A model generated the notes under the pieces. The model was not told the origin of the DNA. It did not search any database and was given only the letters and a program-made list of their open reading frames with translations. From the NCBI GenBank assembly GCA_025353305.1, contig JANXQX010000323.1:1-8864 (forward strand): a DNA stretch of 8,864 nucleotides, in the 5' to 3' direction. Below, piece by piece: positions 1 through 5,876 of the stretch. A program made the translations under genes and the position numbers. The first letter of the stretch is position 1. Each line of letters begins with the position of its first letter. The stretch is from Holophagaceae bacterium (GTDB lineage Bacteria > Acidobacteriota > Holophagae > Holophagales > Holophagaceae).

Positions 1-1
1 G

Positions 2-841
2 GTCGGCGATGGCCACCCCTGCTATCTCGTGGGCGAGATTGGGATCAACCACAACGGTGATCTCGAGATTGCAAAGCAGCTGATCGAACTCGCCGCCGAG
101 GCCGGTTTCGACGCCGTGAAATTCCAGAAGCGCACCCTCGAAGTCGTGTACACGAAGGATGAGCTTGACAAGCCGCGCGAGAGCCCGTGGGGAATGACCA
201 ACCGAGAGCAGAAGCAGCGACTCGAGTTAAACGCCATCCAGTACAAGCAGATCGACAGCTACTGCAAAGAGGCCGAGATCGAGTGGTTTGCGTCCTGCTG
301 GGACGAGGCATCGGTCGACTTCATGGAGAAGTTCAACCCTCCCTGTTACAAGATTGCGTCGGCGTCGCTGACGGACGACCTGCTTCTGCAGCACCATCGC
401 AAGATGGGCCGCCCGCTCATCCTCTCCACGGGTGGCAGCACGATGGAGCAGATCGACCACGCAGTGCAGGTGCTCGGCAAGGATCAACTGATCCTTCTTC
501 ATACGTGCAGCGTCTACCCCTCCCACTACGATGAGATCAACCTTCGGATGATGCCCAAGCTCCGGGAACGATTTGGCGTGCCCACCGGCTACTCCGGTCA
601 CGAAACCGGCCTGCCATCCTCGGTGGCTGCGGTTGCGCTCGGCGCATGCTGGGTCGAACGTCACATCACCCTCGATCGCACCATGTACGGCTCAGATCAG
701 GCTGCCTCTCTGGGACCGAGCGGCGTGCAGCGCCTCGTACGCGATATACGCCTCGTCGAAGATTCGATGGGCAGCGACGTGAAGAAGCTCAGTGAGCGTG
801 AGATTGCTGTGATGAAGAAGCTCCGCCGCGTGGGGGCCTGA
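2..841 (+). CDS. neuB: NeuB-family sialic/nonulosonic acid synthase, 5'-truncated, no SAF domain
   Basis: NeuB-family synthases condense phosphoenolpyruvate with N-acetylmannosamine, a related hexose or its 6-phosphate in the cytoplasm to give a nine-carbon 2-keto-3-deoxy acid. The reading frame is open to the left edge and encodes VGDGHPCYLVGEIGINHNGD, the usual NeuB beginning, so the GTG at 29 is internal and only a short N-terminus is missing. Family landmarks follow in order: the EIGINHNGD strand, AVKFQKRT (substrate and PEP side), YKIASASL, ILSTGGST, LLHTCSVYP, TGYSGHETG and VERHITLDR (metal-binding histidine region). The protein stops after about 279 visible residues with MKKLRRVGA. Full-length NeuB/NANS proteins are about 340-360 residues and continue into a C-terminal SAF (antifreeze-like) domain, which is absent here. 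The stop is 3-6 bases before the phosphatase gene. About 81% of sampled codons end in G or C, clearly more than in the genes downstream. The substrate (ManNAc, mannose or other, phosphorylated or not) is unknown. Confidence 0.9.
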   Translation, partial: VGDGHPCYLVGEIGINHNGDLEIAKQLIELAAEAGFDAVKFQKRTLEVVYTKDELDKPRESPWGMTNREQKQRLELNAIQYKQIDSYCKEAEIEWFASCWDEASVDFMEKFNPPCYKIASASLTDDLLLQHHRKMGRPLILSTGGSTMEQIDHAVQVLGKDQLILLHTCSVYPSHYDEINLRMMPKLRERFGVPTGYSGHETGLPSSVAAVALGACWVERHITLDRTMYGSDQAASLGPSGVQRLVRDIRLVEDSMGSDVKKLSEREIAVMKKLRRVGA

Positions 842-847
842 GCGGTG

Positions 848-1324
848 ATGACCATTGAAGCGATCGCACTGGACGTGGATGGCGTTTTTACGGACGGTGG
901 GTTTTGGCTGGGTACTGATGGCAATGAGTTGAAGCGATTCTCTTTTCGGGATGTGATGGCCGTTTCTCTGGGACGGAAGGCTGGCCTGCGGTTTGCCTTG
1001 ATCTCTGGAGAAGACGGGCCACTTCTGGACAGTTTGGCCCGCAAACTAGGAATCCATGAGGTTCATGGAAAATGTCGGGAAAAAGGTGACGCGCTTCGCG
1101 CTTTTGCGGAAAAGGAAAACCTTTCCCTCCAATCCATCTGTTTCATGGGGGATGACATCAATGATCTCTCTGCCATGGAGATCGCAGGCCTTTCGGCATG
1201 CCCTTCCGATGCCCATTCAAAAGTGAAGGCCAAGGCCAACTGGGTAATGCAATGTGGAGGAGGGCAGGGCGTTGTGAGGGAACTTATTGATCGGCTGCTC
1301 GAGGTTGAGGTGGAACACCATTGA
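848..1324 (+). CDS. KdsC-like HAD phosphatase (probable sugar-acid phosphate phosphatase)
   Basis: This is a small cytoplasmic HAD phosphatase of the KdsC type (158 residues, no cap domain). Visible motifs, counted from ATG 848, are motif I DVDGVFTDG with the nucleophile Asp9 and acid/base Asp11, motif II Ser53 in LISGED, motif III Lys79, and motif IV GDDIND at 101-106. The C-terminal GGGQGVVRELID is also typical of KdsC. Family members remove the phosphate from KDO-8-P, and homologues paired with NeuB-like synthases do so from Kdn-9-P. Because it follows the NeuB-type gene directly, a nonulosonic acid 9-phosphate is the more likely substrate than KDO-8-P (inference). The start could be GTG 845 or the adjoining ATG 848; both have only a weak G-rich site upstream, and ATG was preferred. 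The stop overlaps the TTG start of the next gene by four bases (TTGA), suggesting translational coupling. Codon use is less G/C-ending (about 58% in the first 57 codons) than in the preceding gene. Confidence 0.87.
   Translation: MTIEAIALDVDGVFTDGGFWLGTDGNELKRFSFRDVMAVSLGRKAGLRFALISGEDGPLLDSLARKLGIHEVHGKCREKGDALRAFAEKENLSLQSICFMGDDINDLSAMEIAGLSACPSDAHSKVKAKANWVMQCGGGQGVVRELIDRLLEVEVEHH
1307..1313 (+). promoter_or_regulatory. Ribosome binding site for the ThDP enzyme
   Basis: GAGGTGG lies 7 bases before TTG 1321, inside the end of the phosphatase gene. It supports the rare TTG codon as the real start, as does the family-typical N-terminus MKLSDFVCEFL that begins there. Confidence 0.6.
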
Positions 1325-3117
1325 AACTATCTGATTTCGTTTGCGAATTCCTTGTGGCAAATGGTGTCCGCCATATCTTCTTGCTTCCTGGCGGCGGAGC
1401 CATGCATCTGAATGACTCGGTGGGCCGCTGTGAAGGCATCGACTATGTTTGCTGCCTTCATGAGCAGGCTTGCGCCATCGCCGCAGAAGCCTACTCACGG
1501 GTCACCGGAGGCCTTGGTGTGGCGATGGTTACTACGGGGCCAGGAGGAACGAATGCGATCACCGGGCTAGCTGGAGCTTGGCTTGAATCCACGCCTTGCC
1601 TTTTCTTTTCCGGCCAAGTTAAGCGGGCTGACATGAAGCGCGACCTGGGAGTCCGCCAGTTGGGACCCCAGGAATTGGATATCGTCACTATCGTGCAATC
1701 CATTACTAAATACGCCGTTACTGTGACGGATCCTGCATCCATTCGGTACCACCTCGAGAAGGCTGTCTCTGTAGCAACCTCTGGACGAAAAGGACCGGTA
1801 TGGATCGATATTCCGTTAGATGTGCAGGCTGCCCAAATCGAGCCCTTGGAACTTGGCGGCTACGAAGCGAAGCCAGACATCCTTGAGCAAGGAATTGTTC
1901 ACACTCTCGCTGGGCAAGCCCTCAAAATGCTTAATGCTTCGGAGCGTCCGGTTCTACTAGTGGGGAATGGCGTCCGCCTCTCTGGAGCTTCAATAAATCT
2001 CATGTATCTTGTCGAGCGCCTTGGTATTCCAGTTCTCGCCACGTGGATGGGTGCTGACCTCCTGTACGATGCGCACCATCTCTTTTTTGGGAAACCTGGA
2101 ACCATTGCCTCACGTGGGTCGAATTTCACAGTTCAGAATGCGGATTTCCTCTTGTGCATTGGCGCTAGACTCGATGCGGCAGTGACGGGTTTTGACCAGT
2201 CCAGGTTCGCTCGGGGTGCTCGCAAAGTGGTGGTGGATATAGATCCTAGCGAGTTGGGCAAGCTCCGCATGAATGTGGACTTGCTTGTCAACATGGATGC
2301 CGGCGAATTTATCTCGGGGCTCTTAGCCCAAGTGGGAGAGATTTCCCAGAGGGACAGAACCCCTTGGTTGGATCGTTGTAAGGAATGGAAGGAACGCTAT
2401 CCGGTGGTGCTTCCGGAATGGCGTAACACAGCTGCATTCGTGAACTCCTTCGTCCTTTCAGAAGTAATTGCAGAGGAATCCACTGAGAGGGATCTATTTG
2501 TACCTGGCAGTTCCGGAGCCGCCATCGATACATTCTGGATTGCATTCAAGATGAAACGGGGACAACGGGTATTCAGCACCGGAGGGTTGGGCGCGATGGG
2601 GTTCGGGATTCCTGCTGCTCTGGGAGCCTGTCTGGCAGGAGGAAGTCAACGCACCATTTCTGTGGATGGGGATGGTGGGTTCCAGATGAACATTCAAGAA
2701 CTAGCTACGGTAGCTCGCCTTGGCCTGCCCATCAAGTATTTTGTGCTCAACAATCAGGGGTACGGCTCCATACGATCCATGCAACGGAACCACTTCAATG
2801 GACATCTTGTGGCTTGCGATGATTCAAGTGGGCTAGGGCTACCTGACACACTGCGCTTGGCGGAAGCATACGGAATCCGAACCCTCCGGATCACAAACCA
2901 GGAGGGACTGAGGGATCGGGTTAGAGAGGTGCTAGACCACCCTGGGCCGATGGTTTGCGAGGTTATGATGGATCCGGACCAAGTGGTCGCGCCTAGAGTC
3001 TCAACCGTGGTTCGCCCTGATGGTTCCATGGTCAGTAGACCGCTGGAGGACCTCTGGCCATTCCTGGATCGCGATGAATTCGCGGCCAATATGCTTATCC
3101 CCGTTCTGGAAGACTGA
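1321..3117 (+). CDS. Thiamine-diphosphate-dependent enzyme, acetolactate synthase-like
   Basis: This is a 598-residue member of the acetolactate synthase/pyruvate oxidase superfamily. Such enzymes use thiamine diphosphate to cleave a C-C bond next to a carbonyl, often decarboxylating pyruvate, and to transfer or release the two-carbon unit. Three domains are apparent: an N-terminal pyrimidine-binding domain (about 1-170) with the cofactor-activating Glu48 in HEQAC, a central domain (about 195-335), and a C-terminal diphosphate-binding domain (about 395-550) with the metal/ThDP motif GDGGF at 450-454 and Asn477-Asn478, 24 residues between the two ends. The tail contains RPDGSMVSRPLEDLWPFLDR, which I associate from memory with relatives in polysaccharide clusters. 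There is no sign of an ilvN-type regulatory subunit gene, and the context is sugar biosynthesis, so branched-chain amino acid synthesis is unlikely. One precedent is YerE, an acetolactate-synthase homologue that adds a two-carbon branch to a keto-sugar nucleotide; IolD-like C-C hydrolysis is another. The actual reaction is not known. The start is TTG in a TTGA overlap. Confidence 0.88.
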   Translation: MKLSDFVCEFLVANGVRHIFLLPGGGAMHLNDSVGRCEGIDYVCCLHEQACAIAAEAYSRVTGGLGVAMVTTGPGGTNAITGLAGAWLESTPCLFFSGQVKRADMKRDLGVRQLGPQELDIVTIVQSITKYAVTVTDPASIRYHLEKAVSVATSGRKGPVWIDIPLDVQAAQIEPLELGGYEAKPDILEQGIVHTLAGQALKMLNASERPVLLVGNGVRLSGASINLMYLVERLGIPVLATWMGADLLYDAHHLFFGKPGTIASRGSNFTVQNADFLLCIGARLDAAVTGFDQSRFARGARKVVVDIDPSELGKLRMNVDLLVNMDAGEFISGLLAQVGEISQRDRTPWLDRCKEWKERYPVVLPEWRNTAAFVNSFVLSEVIAEESTERDLFVPGSSGAAIDTFWIAFKMKRGQRVFSTGGLGAMGFGIPAALGACLAGGSQRTISVDGDGGFQMNIQELATVARLGLPIKYFVLNNQGYGSIRSMQRNHFNGHLVACDDSSGLGLPDTLRLAEAYGIRTLRITNQEGLRDRVREVLDHPGPMVCEVMMDPDQVVAPRVSTVVRPDGSMVSRPLEDLWPFLDRDEFAANMLIPVLED

Positions 3118-3120
3118 GGG
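3116..3120 (+). promoter_or_regulatory. Ribosome binding site for the TIM-barrel gene
   Basis: GAGGG overlaps the stop codon of the ThDP gene and sits 7 bases before ATG 3128. It fixes the start at 3128 rather than at in-frame codons further upstream inside the ThDP gene. Confidence 0.6.
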
Positions 3121-3127
3121 TTGTGAT

Positions 3128-3949
3128 ATGCGGATCGGCGTCATGCAGGGGCGAATGGTGGAGCCAACGGAGAGCCGGATCCAATCCTTCCCAAGGGAGA
3201 ATTGGGCCGAGGAATTCGGGCGCGCTGCGCAAGCCGGTCTGGAATGTATTGAATGGATCTACGATTCGTTTGGGGCGGACGTAAATCCCATTGCCACGGA
3301 TGAGGGCCTTGAATCGATGCGCGCCCTCGCTGAATCCACAGGCGTGGGTATTTTCTCTGCCTGTGCGGATTGGTTCATGGACTTTCCGTTGGTGCGGACG
3401 AGCCCCAAGGAACTCGAACATCGAATCAAGGTTCTGAAATGGCTGCTCCGTCAAAGTCAAGCATTGGGTGTTAGCCGAGTGGTGCTCCCCTTTGTTGATA
3501 TCTCTCAGATGAATTCTGAAGAGGAAATGGACCAGGCCGTCAATGCTTTGGAGCAGGTCATTCCTATGGCTGAAGAAACGGGTGTGGAGATCCACCTGGA
3601 GACCTCGCTTTCCCCAACTAGCTTTTCCGAACTCCTGGCAAGACTTCCTTCTCCTTTGATTAAGGTCAATTACGATTCTGGCAACAGTGCCTCCCTTGGA
3701 TACAATCCCGCAGAAGAGTTCTCCGCCTATGGATCCCGAATCGGGTCCGTCCATATCAAGGATCGCATTCTTGGTGGTGGCACGGTGCCACTGGGGCAGG
3801 GAAACACAAACTTTGAAGCCCTTTTCAGGGCTCTGCGATCTGTGGGGTATAGCGGAGATTTCATCCTTCAGGTGGCCAGAGGTGAGGCCGGTGATGAGGT
3901 TGAGTGGGGAAAACTCAACCGAAGATTTGTATTGAACAGGTTGTCCTAG
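3128..3949 (+). CDS. Sugar phosphate isomerase/epimerase family protein (AP-endonuclease-2-type TIM barrel)
   Basis: This is a 273-residue cytoplasmic TIM-barrel protein of the xylose isomerase-like/AP endonuclease 2 superfamily. Members isomerise, epimerise or dehydrate sugars and cyclitols with a divalent metal. The barrel begins at once with MRIGVMQGRM, a typical first strand. Likely metal ligands are Glu158 (HLET), Asp183 (NYDSGN) and His209 (VHIKD). The fourth ligand position, usually Glu near the C-terminus, appears to be Gln248 in ILQVAR. No signal peptide is visible. The frame is open upstream to 3020, but that extension lies inside the ThDP gene and has no family sequence, while ATG 3128 has a good ribosome site. 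The gene starts 10 bases after the ThDP gene and ends 17 bases before the oxidoreductase gene, so they are almost certainly co-transcribed. It may supply or epimerise a hexose precursor for the pathway; the substrate is unknown. Confidence 0.85.
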   Translation: MRIGVMQGRMVEPTESRIQSFPRENWAEEFGRAAQAGLECIEWIYDSFGADVNPIATDEGLESMRALAESTGVGIFSACADWFMDFPLVRTSPKELEHRIKVLKWLLRQSQALGVSRVVLPFVDISQMNSEEEMDQAVNALEQVIPMAEETGVEIHLETSLSPTSFSELLARLPSPLIKVNYDSGNSASLGYNPAEEFSAYGSRIGSVHIKDRILGGGTVPLGQGNTNFEALFRALRSVGYSGDFILQVARGEAGDEVEWGKLNRRFVLNRLS

Positions 3950-3951
3950 AT

Positions 3952-3958
3952 GGAGGGG
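3952..3958 (+). promoter_or_regulatory. Ribosome binding site for the Gfo/Idh gene
   Basis: GGAGGGG lies 8 bases before ATG 3967 in the 17-base gap. It favours ATG 3967 over the in-frame GTG at 3958 and over the open frame reaching back to 3904. Confidence 0.65.
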
Positions 3959-3966
3959 TGTACCTG

Positions 3967-5016
3967 ATGAAAGTTCTGGTTGTGGGCCTGGGCGGGATTG
4001 GCCAACGCCACGTACGAAACCTTCGAGCCCTATTGGGGCCATATTCGGAACTATCGGCCTTTCGCGTTCGCGGGCTGAACCACACGTTGACCGACCAACT
4101 GGAAATAGAGCCAGAGACTGAGGTAGCCGCCAAGTTCGGGATCCGGGTATTCCAGAGTCTTGAAGATGCCCTCGCTTTGTGTCCGGAGGCTGCCTTTGTC
4201 TGCAATCCCACAAGTCTTCATATCCCCGTGGCCATTCGGCTTGCTCAAGCGGGTTGCCATTTGTTCATCGAGAAACCCTTGTCTCACTCCCTGGAAGGGG
4301 TAAAGGAACTGCTGGCCATCGTGAAAACCAAGGGGTTGGTCTCAATGGTCGGCTACCAACTCCGTTTTCATCCACTCCTGACGAAACTCCACGAATGGGT
4401 CCAGGATCACCGTGTGGGGCGGATTATAGCTGTGCGCGCGGAAGTGGGTGAGTACCTACCGGGGTGGCACCGTTATGAGGATTATCGGCAGATGTACGCT
4501 TCCCGTTCGGAATTGGGTGGAGGGGTGGTCCTCTCCCAGATTCATGAAATCGACTACCTGGGTTGGCTGTTCGGATGGCCTAACAGGGTTTTCGCTGTGG
4601 GTGGGCATCTGAGCAGCCTTGAGGTGAATGTGGAAGATACCGCCAGCCTGCTGATGGAGACGCGTGTGGACGGCCAGACCATTCCGATCCATCTCCATCT
4701 GGACTATCTGCAAAGACCCCCGAGTCGAACCTGCCAGGTCATCGGGGATGCCGGCAAGGCAGTGATGGATTTACGCGCCTCAACGGCGACACTCTATGAC
4801 GACCATGGTGGCGTGGCTGAGATAGTGTCCTTCCCGGATTTCCCTCGGAATCAACTGTTTCTGGATGAGGCCTCGCACTTCCTCAATTGCATCACCAAGA
4901 AGGAACCGGCCCTCATCTCCTTCGATGAAGGGCTGCGCAGCATGAGGGTGGCATTGGCTGCGAAAGAATCCATGAGCAGTGGCCAACCCATGACCCTCGA
5001 AGAGGAACCTGCATGA
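3967..5016 (+). CDS. Gfo/Idh/MocA family NAD(P)-dependent oxidoreductase
   Basis: This is a 349-residue soluble sugar or sugar-nucleotide dehydrogenase. The N-terminal Rossmann fold (about 1-122) opens with MKVLVVGLGGIGQRH, where GLGGIG is at 7-12, and ends with the family hallmark EKP at 102-104, whose Lys103 acts in hydride transfer. The C-terminal alpha/beta domain holds GYQLRFHP (129-136), a GWHRYEDYRQMY stretch (166-177) and GGGVVLSQIHEID, giving the likely catalytic His193 and Asp196. Enzymes of this family oxidise or reduce a sugar hydroxyl/ketone, commonly at C3 or C2. Homologues frequently sit beside NeuB and CMP-sugar genes, which suits a role in making the precursor or product of the nonulosonic acid here (inference). 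The final ATGA overlaps the start of the SDR gene by four bases. Nothing suggests damage. Confidence 0.88.
   Translation: MKVLVVGLGGIGQRHVRNLRALLGPYSELSAFRVRGLNHTLTDQLEIEPETEVAAKFGIRVFQSLEDALALCPEAAFVCNPTSLHIPVAIRLAQAGCHLFIEKPLSHSLEGVKELLAIVKTKGLVSMVGYQLRFHPLLTKLHEWVQDHRVGRIIAVRAEVGEYLPGWHRYEDYRQMYASRSELGGGVVLSQIHEIDYLGWLFGWPNRVFAVGGHLSSLEVNVEDTASLLMETRVDGQTIPIHLHLDYLQRPPSRTCQVIGDAGKAVMDLRASTATLYDDHGGVAEIVSFPDFPRNQLFLDEASHFLNCITKKEPALISFDEGLRSMRVALAAKESMSSGQPMTLEEEPA
5002..5006 (+). promoter_or_regulatory. Ribosome binding site for the SDR gene
   Basis: GAGGA lies 6 bases before ATG 5013, within the last codons of the oxidoreductase gene. It supports the start in the ATGA overlap. Confidence 0.5.
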
Positions 5017-5840
5017 ACGATCAACTGTCGGCGATCTTCGGTCTGGATGGGCGAGTGGCGATTATTACAGGGGGGTTGGGCCTCATGGGGCGGCGACATT
5101 CCGAGATCGTCGCTGATGCAGGAGGAATTCCGGTAGTTCTTGACCTCCCTGGGACAACCCTATCGGAGGAGGAGCAGGAGCGCATCCGAGAGTCCAAAGG
5201 ATGCATCCTCCGCGTGGATATCACCCAGGAATCAGAATTGGAGGACGCCCTTGAGGAAGTCCTTTCACGGTATGGCCGAGTGGACATTCTCATTAACAAC
5301 GCAGCCAACAACCCGAAGATGGAAGCCGGATCGGGGACGGAATGGTCAAGGTTGGAGACCTTCCCTCTAACCCAATGGGATCAGGATCTGGCAGTGGGGC
5401 TAAAAGGAGCATTTCTTTGCAGCCGAGTATTTGGTGGGGAGATGGCCCGAAGGAATCGAGGAGTTATCGTCAATGTCGCTTCAGATCTCGCCTTGATCGG
5501 CCCAGATCAAAGAATCTATCGGGCAGAGGGCCTACCGGAGGATCGGCAGCCTGTCAAACCAGTCACCTACTCGGTGGTGAAGGCAGGGCTAATTGGGCTG
5601 ACCCGGTATCTGGCGACCTATTGGGCGGCCCAAGGGGTGAGGGTGAACGCGATTTCGCCGGGTGGGATTTTCACGAATCAACCTGAGGCTTTCGTGCAGC
5701 GCCTTGCCAACCTCATTCCCATGGGGCGGATGGCGCATCCGGACGAATATTTGGGGGCCATCCTATTCCTTTGTTCTGACGCATCGTCCTATATGACTGG
5801 CGCAAATCTGATTGTAGACGGGGGGCGCACGTGCTGGTGA
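5013..5840 (+). CDS. Short-chain dehydrogenase/reductase, PtmA-like (flagellin/glycan modification type)
   Basis: This is a 275-residue SDR that oxidises or reduces a sugar hydroxyl/ketone with NAD(P). The cofactor motif is TGGLGLMG at 19-26, followed by NNAA at 95-98. Catalytic residues are Ser157 (NVASD), Tyr186 and Lys190 (YSVVK), then NAISPGGIF at 212-220. The C-terminal MTGANLIVDGG is the usual SDR ending. Between Ser157 and Tyr186 are 28 residues, about 15 more than in ordinary classical SDRs, containing DQRIYRAEGLPEDRQPVKPV. I recognise this insertion from SDRs annotated as flagellin modification protein A (PtmA) and found beside NeuB-type genes. It probably forms part of the substrate pocket. 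Such proteins have been placed in legionaminic acid-type loci, but the reaction is not settled. Its start overlaps the Gfo/Idh stop (ATGA), so the two oxidoreductases are probably made in step and may act in succession. Confidence 0.88.
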   Translation: MNDQLSAIFGLDGRVAIITGGLGLMGRRHSEIVADAGGIPVVLDLPGTTLSEEEQERIRESKGCILRVDITQESELEDALEEVLSRYGRVDILINNAANNPKMEAGSGTEWSRLETFPLTQWDQDLAVGLKGAFLCSRVFGGEMARRNRGVIVNVASDLALIGPDQRIYRAEGLPEDRQPVKPVTYSVVKAGLIGLTRYLATYWAAQGVRVNAISPGGIFTNQPEAFVQRLANLIPMGRMAHPDEYLGAILFLCSDASSYMTGANLIVDGGRTCW

Positions 5841-5876
5841 GCCGAGCGAATGCATTCAGTGGATCGGCGGTGATTC
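5841..5876 (+). other. 36-base intergenic gap before the FkbM gene
   Basis: This is the largest gap between genes in the window. It holds the 10-base perfect palindrome GAATGCATTC at 5848-5857, flanked by GCCGA (5841-5845) and its complement TCGGC (5864-5868). A seven-codon open frame runs from ATG 5850 to TGA 5873. GGCGG at 5866-5870 is 6 bases before ATG 5877 and is the probable ribosome site. No convincing promoter or terminator is visible. Confidence 0.4.

Noticed and set aside
29..31. GTG 29 as the start of the synthase gene
   Set aside because: The codons before it continue the family sequence (VGDGHPCYLV), so the gene is cut by the window edge rather than starting here.
227..664. 145-codon - strand frame opposite the synthase
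   Set aside because: It is fully contained in the NeuB-type gene, shows no family motifs, and is explained by high third-position G+C.
1321..3117. Catabolic or biosynthetic acetolactate synthase for valine/isoleucine
   Set aside because: No regulatory subunit or other ilv gene is adjacent, and all neighbours are sugar-modifying enzymes.
3020..3127. Upstream extension of the TIM-barrel reading frame
   Set aside because: It lies inside the ThDP gene in another frame. The barrel's first strand begins exactly at ATG 3128, which has a ribosome site.
3095..4213. Long antisense reading frame of 372 codons on the - strand
   Set aside because: It lies opposite two well-supported genes, has no recognisable domain or ribosome site, and its residue mix looks like a by-product of G+C-rich codons on the other strand.
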